Below the pieces are notes generated by a model. That model saw only the letters and a program-made list of their open reading frames with translations, searched no databases and was not told where the DNA came from. Positions 24,785-33,878 of a DNA stretch of 34,827 nt are shown here, piece by piece. The stretch comes from an uncultured Schlesneria sp. (GTDB lineage Bacteria > Planctomycetota > Planctomycetia > Planctomycetales > Planctomycetaceae): NCBI GenBank assembly GCA_903840265.1, contig CAIMFH010000160.1:1-34827 (forward strand), in the 5' to 3' direction. The stretch's first letter is position 1; every line of letters starts with the position of its first letter. Made by a program: the position numbers and the translations under genes.

Positions 24785-24997
24785 GTTCTCCGGCTGGTAG
24801 GTTGATCCACCTTCCCTAACGCCTTCGCGAAGCTTAACCTGAATCGTCGATCGATTACCCGATGGGGTCACCACTCGCGCACATTGCCGCGACCCTCGAC
24901 CAAATCGATTTGACATCAGTCCCCTAAGTCTTATGTCCCATTGAAATAGGACTGAGTGACTTAGAGGACTTCTGTTTGTTGCGAAAGGCGCTTCGAC

Positions 24998-26122
24998 ATG
25001 TTCAATCGGATCCTGGGAATCATTGTCGTTGTCTTCGCGCTCGTGGGCGTACTTGTTTACAGCCAGCATCGCCAGGAACCGTTGCATGTTTCCGGCTTTG
25101 TCGAGGCCCACGAGATTCGCACCGGATCGCGAGTGGGCGGAAGGGTCCACCGCGTGGCGGTTGACGAAGGCCAAGCGGTTCGTGCCGGCGATGTTATGGT
25201 GGAGCTTGAGCCGTTTCAATTTCGCGAACTTTTGGCGCAGGCCGCAGCCCAGTTGGCGGAAGCAACGGCAACTCGCGACAAGGTGAAGACCGGCTTCCGG
25301 GAGGAAGAGATCGCTCAGGCGAAAGCTCACTATGACCAACTGGCCGCGAACGTCGAACTGTTGGTGAACGGGCCGCGAACTGAAGACATCTCGGCGGCTC
25401 AGTCCCAGTTTGAACTCGCCGAAGCCCAATTTGCCTTGTCGAAACTCAAGCACGGTCGCACGGAAGAGCTTTTTGCCAAGAAGACGACGACGCAAGAGGA
25501 TATGGATCAGGCGAATACCGAGTTGCGAGTTGCCAAGTCGACAATGGAATCGCAACGCGAGGCCCTGGCCAAGCTAAAAAATGGGACGCGCCCTGAAGAG
25601 TTGGCGCAAGCTCGCGCGGAAATGGAGGAGGCGAAGCAACTCTGGCTGCTGAGAAAAAACGGTTCGCGGGTGGAAGAGATCGCTGCGGCTGAAGCAGCCG
25701 TCCAATCGGCTGATGCTGGCAAACGGGCCATTGAGCGACAACTGGATGAACTTGTGATCAAGGCCCCTGTCGACGGGACGATTGAAGCGGTGGATCTGCG
25801 TCCAGGCGATCTGGTGGGTGCGAATACCGCTGTCATTTCGGTGATGGACACCTCACAACTTTGGGTTCGTGCTTACGTCCCTGAAAATCGGATGGCATTG
25901 AAGATTGGTGACCCCGTCGAAGTCTCGGTCGATAGTATTCCGGGCGAGCGGTTCGCGGCCAAGATCACCTTCCTGTCGCGTCAGGCCGAATTCACTCCTG
26001 GAAACGTGCAGACTCCAGAAGAGCGTTCGAAGCAGGTCTTCCGGATCAAAGTCACCCTGGAAGCGGGTCAAGACAAGTTGCGTCCCGGCATGGACGCGGA
26101 TGTGTGGCTGAAGGGCAAATGA
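24998..26122 (+). CDS. HlyD-family periplasmic adaptor of an ABC exporter
   Basis: A 374-residue adaptor anchored by one N-terminal membrane helix (5-22). A lipoyl/barrel half follows (VSGFVEAHEIRTGSRVGGRV), then a long alpha-hairpin (about 75-250), then the second lipoyl half (VIKAPVDGTIEAVDLRPGD) and a beta-barrel end. The hairpin contains a repeated G-x-R-x-E-(E/D)-(I/L) motif at about 99, 125, 196 and 222, with a partial copy (HGRTEEL) at 152. YbhG-like adaptors show the same kind of repeat. It begins a two-gene unit with the ABC ATPase-permease 55 bases downstream and is probably the link to an outer-membrane factor. ATG at 24998 follows AAAGG at a rather long distance. The exported substrate cannot be told from sequence. 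Confidence 0.9.
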   Translation: MFNRILGIIVVVFALVGVLVYSQHRQEPLHVSGFVEAHEIRTGSRVGGRVHRVAVDEGQAVRAGDVMVELEPFQFRELLAQAAAQLAEATATRDKVKTGFREEEIAQAKAHYDQLAANVELLVNGPRTEDISAAQSQFELAEAQFALSKLKHGRTEELFAKKTTTQEDMDQANTELRVAKSTMESQREALAKLKNGTRPEELAQARAEMEEAKQLWLLRKNGSRVEEIAAAEAAVQSADAGKRAIERQLDELVIKAPVDGTIEAVDLRPGDLVGANTAVISVMDTSQLWVRAYVPENRMALKIGDPVEVSVDSIPGERFAAKITFLSRQAEFTPGNVQTPEERSKQVFRIKVTLEAGQDKLRPGMDADVWLKGK

Positions 26123-26177
26123 GAGTTCCACGAAATCGACTTCTTTCCAGAATTGCATCGGTTGAAGGGGACTCGGC

Positions 26178-28409
26178 ATGACGGAGCCAGTCATTGATGT
26201 ACGACATCTCACTCGTCGATTCGGTACACTCACCGCTGTGAGTGATGTCAGTTTTCAAGTCCAGAAGGGGGCGATCTTCGGTCTGCTGGGCCCAAACGGC
26301 AGCGGCAAGTCGACGATCATTCGCATGCTGTGCGGCGTCCTCGAACCTTCTGAGGGCACTGCCAGTGTGCTGGGCTATGATGTCTCGCATCAGGCCGAAG
26401 CGATCAAGCGACGCATCGGTTACATGTCACAAAAGTTCAGCCTGTATAGCGACCTGAGCGTCCGTGAGAACATTGAGTTCTACGGTCGGATCTACGGGTT
26501 GTCCGCAAGTCGTCTGGCGGAGAGATCCCAGGCTGTTCAGGAACTCACCGGGATTCACGACCGCCTGGACCAGTTGGCCGGGACGTTGTCCGGCGGTTGG
26601 AAGCAACGGCTGGCGTTGGCCTGCGCTTTGATCCACGAACCAGATGTCCTGTTCCTTGATGAGCCGACGGCGGGGATCGATCCCGTCGCCCGCCGCGACT
26701 TGTGGGATCTGTTGTTTGAACTCTCGGGCCGCGGAGTCACTCTGTTCGTCACCACGCACTATATGGACGAAGCCGAGCGGTGTTCGGATGTCGGCTACAT
26801 CTATCTTTCGAAGTTGATCGTTTGTGGCAAGCCGGCAGAATTGAAACGACGCCCCGAAGTGACGCCCGCTGGAATGCGGCGATTTGAACTGGAGATTGCC
26901 GCCCCGACGGAAGTATTAACGAAGCTGCGACACGTCGAGGGAGTGGCCGACGCAACCTTGTTCGGTCAAACCATTCATGTGTTGGCCTCGGACGAACTCT
27001 CGGAAACGAAGATGCTTGAAGAGTTGCAGATCGAGCCAGAGAACGCTCATCTGCGGCCGATCGAACCGACACTCGAAGATGTTTTCGTCACGCTAACTCG
27101 CGCGGCTGAGAGCAAACGCGACCCTGATGTAGAGGCAACTGCTCCTTCATCACCGGTGAAGTCGACAGGCGATCCCAATGATGAGCCAGTGATCACGACG
27201 GCTGAGAGCGGTACGCCCGCCCCTCCCTCTTCCAACAAGCCTCCCGCCGAATCGGGCGGATCGACTCGTGGTTTTACCGCGATGCTACTGAAAGAATTCT
27301 CACACGTGCGCCGGCAGCCCGCCACAATCATATTCATGCTGGTGGTTCCTGTACTGCAAACCATCATTTTTGGTTACGCGATTCAGCAAGAGATCGAAAA
27401 CATCCCCACCGTCGTCTTCGATCTGGATGGACGTCAGGCATCTCGCCAATTGATCGATAGCTTTCGCAACACACGCACATTTGCGATCACCGACCGAGTG
27501 TCGGACGATGAATCATTCCGCCGTGCTCTGGTTTCAGGCCGAGCCAAAGTCGGCGTGCGGATTCCACCGGATTATTCGGACCGACTGCTGCGGGGCGAAC
27601 AGGTCTCGGTCCAAGTTCTAATCGACGGCAGCGATTCTCAAGTCGCCAATACGGCACTTCAAGCGTCGCAACTGCTGGGAGTCTCGTTGTCGTTTGGAAT
27701 CGCTCGCCCTTTTGCGGAATCACTGCCGGCCGTCCCGTCGCGCGATCCCAAGGGGCATGTGGCGATGCCAATCGAGGTCCGAGCTCGATTGCTGTACAAC
27801 CCCGATTTGCAGAGTTCCCACTTCTTCGTTCCGGGTCTGGTGGGGATCATCCTGCAACTGGTGACGCTCTTCCTGACATCGTTTGCGATTGTGCGCGAGC
27901 GAGAATTGGGAACGCTCGAACAACTGTTTGTCACTCCAGTAGGTCGCGCGGGTCTGTTATTGGGCAAACTCGTTCCCTATGCGGTGATCGGCATCCTGGA
28001 GATGTTGATCGTGTTAACCGTGATGGTGTACCTGTTCGGAATTCCAATCCATGGCAGCCTGGCCCTGCTGATGGCACTGTCATCGCTATTCATTGTCTGC
28101 GCACTCGCATTGGGACTGCTTGTTTCCACGTTGGCGAAGACTCAACTGGAAGCGATGCAGTTCGCCTTTCTACTCATGTTGCCGACAGTCTTGTTGTCGG
28201 GATTCATGTTTCCGCGCAGTGAGATGCCGTTTCCCATTTATCTGGCATCATTCGCCATTCCAGCAACGTACTTTCTGGAAATCCTGCGCGGCATCATTTT
28301 GCGTGGGGCCGACTTCTTCGACCTGATCCCTCAAGTGGTGGGATTGTCGGTCTGTTGCGTAGTGGTGCTCGCGCTGAGCCTCGCGCGATTCCGGAAGCAA
28401 TTGGCCTGA
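26178..28409 (+). CDS. ABC transporter, ATPase fused to ABC-2 permease
   Basis: A 743-residue fusion. Residues 1-308 are an ATP-binding domain: GPNGSGKST (38-46), signature LSGGWKQR (137-144), Walker B LFLDEP (158-163) and the TTHYMDEAE switch region. A disordered Pro/Ser/Thr-rich linker (about 311-365) leads to an ABC-2 permease with one membrane helix near 382-400, a large extracytoplasmic loop, and five helices from about 550 onward (for example FVPGLVGIILQLVTLFLTSF). In E. coli ybhF, ybhS and ybhR these parts are separate genes. A homodimer would give a complete exporter. ATG at 26178 follows GAAGGGGA. With the adaptor upstream it forms a tripartite efflux system, probably for drugs or another small compound; substrate inferred from the family. 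Confidence 0.92.
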   Translation: MTEPVIDVRHLTRRFGTLTAVSDVSFQVQKGAIFGLLGPNGSGKSTIIRMLCGVLEPSEGTASVLGYDVSHQAEAIKRRIGYMSQKFSLYSDLSVRENIEFYGRIYGLSASRLAERSQAVQELTGIHDRLDQLAGTLSGGWKQRLALACALIHEPDVLFLDEPTAGIDPVARRDLWDLLFELSGRGVTLFVTTHYMDEAERCSDVGYIYLSKLIVCGKPAELKRRPEVTPAGMRRFELEIAAPTEVLTKLRHVEGVADATLFGQTIHVLASDELSETKMLEELQIEPENAHLRPIEPTLEDVFVTLTRAAESKRDPDVEATAPSSPVKSTGDPNDEPVITTAESGTPAPPSSNKPPAESGGSTRGFTAMLLKEFSHVRRQPATIIFMLVVPVLQTIIFGYAIQQEIENIPTVVFDLDGRQASRQLIDSFRNTRTFAITDRVSDDESFRRALVSGRAKVGVRIPPDYSDRLLRGEQVSVQVLIDGSDSQVANTALQASQLLGVSLSFGIARPFAESLPAVPSRDPKGHVAMPIEVRARLLYNPDLQSSHFFVPGLVGIILQLVTLFLTSFAIVRERELGTLEQLFVTPVGRAGLLLGKLVPYAVIGILEMLIVLTVMVYLFGIPIHGSLALLMALSSLFIVCALALGLLVSTLAKTQLEAMQFAFLLMLPTVLLSGFMFPRSEMPFPIYLASFAIPATYFLEILRGIILRGADFFDLIPQVVGLSVCCVVVLALSLARFRKQLA

Positions 28410-28895
28410 TCGCGGCTTCGGGCTGCGAGTGTAATACGTCCTCCCATGCTTGCGAAGAGTTAACCTTGCTAGCTAATTGCGAGTCATATGGACAGCACGT
28501 ATCCATGCGGTATCGGCACGCGATTGGATGGGACGAATCTAATTCACGTGTGAAAGTAATTTAGCCTGTGAGATTAAAAACTGGCTATTTTGAGGCAGTT
28601 ACGTTTTATTCATGAATGATTCAAAGGACAGAGGTTTCGACCGATTCGCACGTCACGTTTTAAAGCGTACGGACGGCCTCATTACGACCCCAAGTCTTCA
28701 GCCTCTTGGAGTTTAACGTTCAGTGGCCTTTGCTTTTTACGGGGTGGTTTAGCGAAACGAATCGTATGTATGATCAGACGCCAAAGGCCAAGAGCAGATG
28801 ATCATTGCAGGTGAGTGGGGCCTCTGGCATTCAGATTGCGTCCGGGCAAGAAGGTAGCCAGGTGGTCTCGGGCCTTAGAGTAGTGCAGCGCAGCC
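28410..28895. other. Intergenic region before the two-component operon
   Basis: These 486 bases hold no gene I can support. A small TCGC.../...GCGA hairpin without a T-run lies right after the ABC gene. TGGCCTTTG (28724-28732) and CAAAGGCCA (28782-28790) are perfect nine-base inverted arms 49 bases apart. They lie 35-101 bases upstream of the sigma-54 candidate at 28825, in the range of enhancer sites for NtrC-type activators. Confidence 0.4.
28825..28839 (+). promoter_or_regulatory. Candidate sigma-54 promoter for the sensor kinase gene
   Basis: TGGCAttcagaTTGC (28825-28839) keeps GG (28826-28827) and GC (28838-28839) exactly 10 bases apart, as in the TGGCACG-N4-TTGC consensus. It lies about 56 bases before the sensor kinase ATG. 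The next gene but one encodes a sigma-54 activator with GAFTGA, so self-activation is plausible. Confidence 0.6.
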
Positions 28896-30518
28896 ATGTT
28901 TAACAATTTGATTCTTAAGCTCGCTGCCCCGGTAATTTTGACCAGTGTGATGCTGGTCGTTCTGGGCGTTGTTGCGGCTTGGAATATTGAGCGCCAGCAG
29001 AACGTCAGTTCGGATCTGATTCAAAAAGAAGTACACGGGATGATCGCGGCACAGGATCTTTGCAGCGATCTGCGCGAGATCCGTTACGCACTCCATCAGT
29101 ATCGTCATGACGGAGTCAAACGACATCTGGAAGTGATCGCTCGTCGCAGCAAGTTTGCGGCAGAACATCTGGAAGCCGCGAAAGGGCTGATTCGGCTTCC
29201 TCGCGAAGCGGAAGGTGTGTTGGCAATCGAAAAGAACTGGCGACAGTTTTCGAGCCTGTTTGTCGAGGTGCTGGCCGAACTGAGCCAGCAACCAGAAACC
29301 TCGCATCCCCCGTCCGACGGAAGCTCGGGGACCGACTTCGAAACATCAGTTCGGGAAGAGAAGCGACGGGTCGCTCAAACCGAACCGTTGTTGACGGCCA
29401 TCAACCAAGTGCTCGTACCTGCCAAGGATTTTCTGGCGCTAGATCGCATCCTGGTCGACAAGACGAATGAATCGAACCGGCAAACGACCGATGCCATCCG
29501 GCAGGCCATGCTCTGGGTGGGGATCTGTGGAGGCATTGCGGGACTGGTCGGGGGGGTCGCGATCGCGCGCAGCATTGGACAATCGGTCGTACAACTGGAT
29601 GTCAGCGTACGTGGGGCGGCGGACCGCCTGCAGGACGTCGTCGGGCCCGTGAAGATCTCGCAGCGCAATGGGTTTCGCGGGTTGGAAGCCGGCCTGCGAC
29701 AACTGGAAGATCACATCTCGACAGTGGTCGAGCGGTTGCAGCAGCGCGAGCTCGAAGTCTTGCGAAGCGATCAACTGGCCGCGGTGGGGCAACTGGCGGC
29801 GGGCGTTGCTCATGAACTTCGCAATCCGCTGATGCCGATGAAAATGCTGGTGCAGGCGGCAGTGGAAAGGGCTGATGGCATCGGATTGTGTGGCCGACCG
29901 TTGCAAGTCGTAGAAACAGAGATCCTGCGGATGGAGAAATCCATTCAGGACTTTCTGGACTTTGCCCGGCCACCATCACTGGAGATCATTCGGTTCGACT
30001 TGCGAAATACGATCGAGCAAACGATCGATCTCGTTTCGAGTCGTGCCGACCAGCAGCAGGTCGAAATCTTCGAAGAAATTCCTAGTGAACCGGTCGTTTT
30101 GCAGGGAGACGCGGCGCAGATCAGGCAAGTGCTGTTGAATCTGCTACTCAACTCGATGGATGCCCTACGGGAAGGTGGCTTGATCGAACTGCGCGTCTCG
30201 TTCGATTCACCACCAATCGCCGATCGTCGGAATAGTCTTCCCATGGGGACCAGTTGGGTGGCGATTCACGTACGGGACTCGGGTGCCGGGCTTTCGAAGG
30301 AAGTCTTGGATCGTGTCTTCGAACCATTCATGAGCACGAAAGAGACGGGGACTGGTTTGGGGCTGTCAATCTGTCGACGAATTGTCGAAGCCCATCAGGG
30401 GATCATTCGCGCCGCGAATCATCCTGGTGGCGGCGCTTTGTTCTCGGTCTACCTGCCGGTCCCCCACTACCCTGTTAAGGAGATCGAGCGACTTTCTTTG
30501 GTTGCCGCCGATAGCTAA
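28896..30518 (+). CDS. NtrB-like sensor histidine kinase
   Basis: A 540-residue membrane sensor. TM1 is at 8-28 and TM2 at about 206-226, with a helical extracytoplasmic region of about 175 residues between them that has no family signature I recognise. A HAMP-like linker and coiled coil (about 228-290) lead to the HisKA domain with H306 in AAGVAHELRNPLMPMK. The ATPase domain has the N-box LLNLLLNSMDAL (413-424), G1 DSGAGLS (461-467) and G2 TKETGTGLGLS (481-491). All catalytic boxes are present. ATG at 28896 is used; no strong ribosome site is seen. The response regulator starts 69 bases downstream. The signal is unknown; a helical sensor region of this kind often senses small ligands. Confidence 0.93.
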   Translation: MFNNLILKLAAPVILTSVMLVVLGVVAAWNIERQQNVSSDLIQKEVHGMIAAQDLCSDLREIRYALHQYRHDGVKRHLEVIARRSKFAAEHLEAAKGLIRLPREAEGVLAIEKNWRQFSSLFVEVLAELSQQPETSHPPSDGSSGTDFETSVREEKRRVAQTEPLLTAINQVLVPAKDFLALDRILVDKTNESNRQTTDAIRQAMLWVGICGGIAGLVGGVAIARSIGQSVVQLDVSVRGAADRLQDVVGPVKISQRNGFRGLEAGLRQLEDHISTVVERLQQRELEVLRSDQLAAVGQLAAGVAHELRNPLMPMKMLVQAAVERADGIGLCGRPLQVVETEILRMEKSIQDFLDFARPPSLEIIRFDLRNTIEQTIDLVSSRADQQQVEIFEEIPSEPVVLQGDAAQIRQVLLNLLLNSMDALREGGLIELRVSFDSPPIADRRNSLPMGTSWVAIHVRDSGAGLSKEVLDRVFEPFMSTKETGTGLGLSICRRIVEAHQGIIRAANHPGGGALFSVYLPVPHYPVKEIERLSLVAADS

Positions 30519-30587
30519 CCGATCGCAAACTCATTTAACGACTCTCATCGCCGAACGATCGCGACGACTTGGATATGGAGTGACTAG

Positions 30588-32147
30588 GTGATTGAATCTC
30601 ATGAAACGATTGCTACCGCGAATGGGACATACGGCTGGTCGAACATCTCGACCTTGCTGGTGATCGATGACGAGCCCAATATCGTCTTCTCGATCAAAGA
30701 GACGCTCTCGTCGTCACAGATTTCTGTGATCTCGGCCGCGACGGCTCGGGAGGGAATTGAACTCGTTCGTACGCGCCGTCCTGATGCCGCGATCATTGAT
30801 GTGCGGCTTCCCGATCAGACGGGTTTGGAAGCGTACGACAAGATTCGTCTGATCGATCCCCGGATGCCAGTCATTATCATGACCGCATTCGCCAAAACGG
30901 ATACCGCGATCGAAGCGATGTGCCGCGGTGCTTACGAATATCTTGTGAAACCCGTCGATTTTCGCAGACTTAAGGCGGTCGTTCACAAGGCGCTGGAACT
31001 CAGTCGCCTCAGCCGCATTCCTGCTCTCGTCGCTACCGAAGACTCTGACGATCTCTCGGCGGATCGGATTGTCGGCCATTCCCCAGCGATGCAAGAGGTT
31101 TACAAAAAGATCGGTCGTATCGCACCGCAGGAATCGACAGTCTTGATTCTGGGCGAGAGTGGCACTGGTAAAGAACTGGTGGCTCGGGCGATCTATCACT
31201 ACAGCAGCCGCAATCAACAGCCGTTTCTGGCGATCAACTGCGCGGCACTGCCCGAGACGATTTTGGAAAGCGAACTGTTCGGCCACGAACGAGGGGCATT
31301 CACGGGCGCGGAACAGCGGCGAATCGGCAAGTTCGAACAGGTGAACGGTGGCACCATCTTCCTGGACGAAATTGGCGACATGAGTCCGGCCACACAAGCC
31401 AAAGCGTTGCGGCTCTTGCAAGAGCAACAGTTTGAGCGAATCGGTGGAAACTCTACCGTGAAGACCGATGTCCGGATTATTGCGGCGACAAATCGAGACC
31501 TCAGTCGCGATGTCGAAGAAGGCCGATTTCGTCAGGACTTGTTGTACCGTCTGAATGGGTTCACGATCCAGTTGCCGCCACTTCGCGATCGGCTTGAAGA
31601 TATCCCTGCTCTGGTCGAGCACTTCGTCAAGGTCTTCAATCGACAGCTTGGCAAGCAGGTTAGGACGGTTGCTCCTGCCGTCCTGGAGAGCCTGTTGCTG
31701 CATCGCTGGCCGGGCAATGTTCGCGAGTTCCAAAGTGCGATCCGCTATGCCATGGTGCATGCCACAGGGGATGTCTTGATTCCGGAATACCTTCCCGATT
31801 CTTGTCTGCAGAAGTCGCACGCTTTCCCGAAGCCGATGGGCGACCAGCAACTGATCGGCCACGACGCATTGGCCAACGTCGGTCCCGATGAGCCTCTATA
31901 TCCATTCGTCAAATTGATGGATTATGTGAAGCGTCTGCTGGCCGATGGAAAACCCGATGTTTATCGGCATATGATCCACGAAGTCGATCGGCACATGTTC
32001 TTCGAAGTGATGAAGCACTTCCGCGGAAACCAATTGCAAGCGGCTGAGCGACTGGGAATCTCGCGGATGACACTGCGATCCAAGTTGCGATCGCTGGGGA
32101 TGATTCAAGATCGCAATCAGCCCTTGTCCGATGATGTGGAGCCCTAA
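30588..32147 (+). CDS. NtrC-family sigma-54-dependent response regulator
   Basis: A 519-residue activator. Residues 20-140 are the receiver with DDE (27-29), phospho-acceptor D71 (IIDVRLPD), T99 and K121. Residues 160-400 are the AAA+ domain: Walker A GESGTGKE (189-196), GAFTGA (236-241), which contacts sigma-54, Walker B FLDEIGD, and the sensor segment ATNRDLSRDVEEGRFRQDLLYRL. The C-terminal Fis-type HTH is about 475-505 (GNQLQAAERLGISRMTLRSKL). Between AAA+ and HTH there is an unusually long insert (about 405-470). GTG at 30588 follows GGAG nine bases upstream and adds about 20 residues before the receiver; a shorter start is possible. It pairs with the kinase upstream, and its DNA target may include the dyad at 28724-28790. 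Confidence 0.95.
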   Translation: MIESHETIATANGTYGWSNISTLLVIDDEPNIVFSIKETLSSSQISVISAATAREGIELVRTRRPDAAIIDVRLPDQTGLEAYDKIRLIDPRMPVIIMTAFAKTDTAIEAMCRGAYEYLVKPVDFRRLKAVVHKALELSRLSRIPALVATEDSDDLSADRIVGHSPAMQEVYKKIGRIAPQESTVLILGESGTGKELVARAIYHYSSRNQQPFLAINCAALPETILESELFGHERGAFTGAEQRRIGKFEQVNGGTIFLDEIGDMSPATQAKALRLLQEQQFERIGGNSTVKTDVRIIAATNRDLSRDVEEGRFRQDLLYRLNGFTIQLPPLRDRLEDIPALVEHFVKVFNRQLGKQVRTVAPAVLESLLLHRWPGNVREFQSAIRYAMVHATGDVLIPEYLPDSCLQKSHAFPKPMGDQQLIGHDALANVGPDEPLYPFVKLMDYVKRLLADGKPDVYRHMIHEVDRHMFFEVMKHFRGNQLQAAERLGISRMTLRSKLRSLGMIQDRNQPLSDDVEP

Positions 32148-32219
32148 CCTGGATTATTCACGGCCCAATAGCTGCCCTCATTCCCGCGCAAACGGGGACG
32201 ACGGTCGGGCCAGGCTCAG

Positions 32220-33533
32220 TCACGGCCGAACAGGTTGCGTCCAGGCTCGCTCGAATTCACCAACGGCTGAAGGGTTCGGGTGTTTTCTCGATGAGGTAAT
32301 TCGAGCCCGCACGAATAACTCATCGCCAGTGAAATCGTAGCTGGCGGATATTCCGTCCACCGTTTTCAGCTTTGCGCCGACATCCTGGGAGTAGTTGCGA
32401 GTGACCGGTAGTTTGCGACCCATTTTGTCGCGAACAGGCTCGCTGTCGCGATTGAAATCTTTTTTCGTTCCGATGAAATCGATTTGATAGGTGGCATCGG
32501 GATCCGGCCGAACCGTCACACTTAGCGATGTGGACGTTGCCGACACCTCGTCCAGCGTGACACCTGACGAGGCGTAGAATCGGCCCGCTTCCATGCTGGC
32601 AATCAGTGCCTCGGGAGTCAGTTCGTCAGCCAGCACCATGACCCAACCGCGGCCCGGTTCGCTCGCGCGGCTTGGGATATGGTGATAGTTGTGGCCGTCA
32701 TCGGTTCCCAATCCGTACAGCAACGGCAGATCGAATTCACCCAGCCGCATCGAATTGATGATGTCCCAGATCCGTTCCGTGGATGTATGCAGGAAATCGC
32801 CGCCGTTGTGGACGCCTGGATGTCCGTTGTAGACCTCGAAGAAGTTTTCGCCGCGCACTCGCATCAAATCTTCAGCGGCCACTCCCCACCCAAAGTTGGG
32901 ATGATTCAGGTGGACAATCATCGACTGTCCCGTTCGCTCGCGTTGAGCGATCACGGCATCGACGTTTTGCTGAATCACCTCGTGAACGCTGCCTCCCCCA
33001 CGAGGCGGAATGGCCTCGCGAACATTGTGAGCATTCAGGTGAATCGGCTGCATGCCAAACTTGTCCGAGATCTCTTCCCCTTGAATCAGCAGGAATTTTC
33101 CCGGCTCCGCCATCTTCTGAACGACTTCGTCGAAACACTTCAAGCGAACTTCCAGGCGATCATCGCGGACTCGCTCCTCGACCCATCCGTTCGGAAATTT
33201 CTCCTTGAGGCGATCGAGGGCCTCACGGCCATATTTGGCCTTTTCGATATCAAGCCATCGCTCGTTGGTGGCCAGGGTGTTGTGGTCGGTGAAACACAGG
33301 AAATCGTACTGATGGTCTCGATACCAAAGGGCAATCGATTCCAGGTAGTCGTCCCCGTCACTCCAATAGGAATGAGTATGCAGGTTTCCTCGATACCATT
33401 TCAGGGGGCCGGCGGCTCGCAACGTCTCTGCGGAAACGGTTGAGGCGGCTGGGCGGCGCGAAAAAACGATCGCAACGACCATAAAAACCATGGCCAGCGA
33501 ACTGATCAGAATGGACCGAGAGCGAGGGGGCAT
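32220..33533 (-). CDS. Exported PHP-domain metal-dependent hydrolase
   Basis: A 437-residue protein with an N-terminal hydrophobic anchor or signal (9-25), then a PHP-type phosphoesterase fold. The metal motif HTHSYWSDGD lies at 52-61, and FTDHN at 81-85 supplies the second set. IQGEEIS near 160 and HLNHPNFGWG further on give the expected Glu and His ligands, and GTDDGHNYHH the last Asp and His. PHP enzymes usually act in the cytoplasm on nucleotides or phosphate esters. Exported forms without a known substrate are common in planctomycetes. The C-terminal 110 residues look like a beta-sandwich. ATG at 33533 follows GAGAGG. It is convergent with the response regulator, with 72 bases between, and divergent from the Bax-inhibitor gene. 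Confidence 0.85.
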   Translation of the reverse strand: MPPRSRSILISSLAMVFMVVAIVFSRRPAASTVSAETLRAAGPLKWYRGNLHTHSYWSDGDDYLESIALWYRDHQYDFLCFTDHNTLATNERWLDIEKAKYGREALDRLKEKFPNGWVEERVRDDRLEVRLKCFDEVVQKMAEPGKFLLIQGEEISDKFGMQPIHLNAHNVREAIPPRGGGSVHEVIQQNVDAVIAQRERTGQSMIVHLNHPNFGWGVAAEDLMRVRGENFFEVYNGHPGVHNGGDFLHTSTERIWDIINSMRLGEFDLPLLYGLGTDDGHNYHHIPSRASEPGRGWVMVLADELTPEALIASMEAGRFYASSGVTLDEVSATSTSLSVTVRPDPDATYQIDFIGTKKDFNRDSEPVRDKMGRKLPVTRNYSQDVGAKLKTVDGISASYDFTGDELFVRARITSSRKHPNPSAVGEFERAWTQPVRP

Positions 33534-33878
33534 AGTGGCCTCTCGTCGGAATTATGGAGCTGAAACAGGTAACGTTTGCCGAGTCTAGCGTTCCCTGTCT
33601 GCCAGACTCCAGCATTCCTGCGGTTTTTCGCGTATTTCTAGCAATCCGAATGAGGTTTCTCTGCGTTCTCAAGTGTGACAGGCAATAAATTGAACTCTCG
33701 CGGACTTGTGTCGAGCCAATTTGCCGAAAAATGGCCTTTCGTGGTTGAGAATTAGTCAACCACCGACGTATCGTTCTGTGATGGAGTGGGCCTTAGTGGG
33801 CTCGCATGATGTGGAGTTGGATGGATTGATCGACAGCGTTCGGGGTGACTCGAACCAAACATAAATGGGAGTATTGAG
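33534..33878. other. Divergent intergenic region with a perfect inverted repeat
   Basis: This 345-base region lies between the divergent PHP and Bax-inhibitor genes. GTGGTTGA (33741-33748) and TCAACCAC (33756-33763) are perfect eight-base arms around a seven-base centre, 116 bases before the Bax-inhibitor start. It may be an operator. No gene and no clear promoter hexamers are seen. Confidence 0.35.

Noticed and set aside
24722-25555. A 277-codon minus-strand frame
   Set aside because: It is antisense to the HlyD-type adaptor and runs across the sbtB terminator.
30714-31862. A 382-codon open frame on the minus strand
   Set aside because: It is a mirror of the NtrC-family gene, which has every expected motif on the plus strand.
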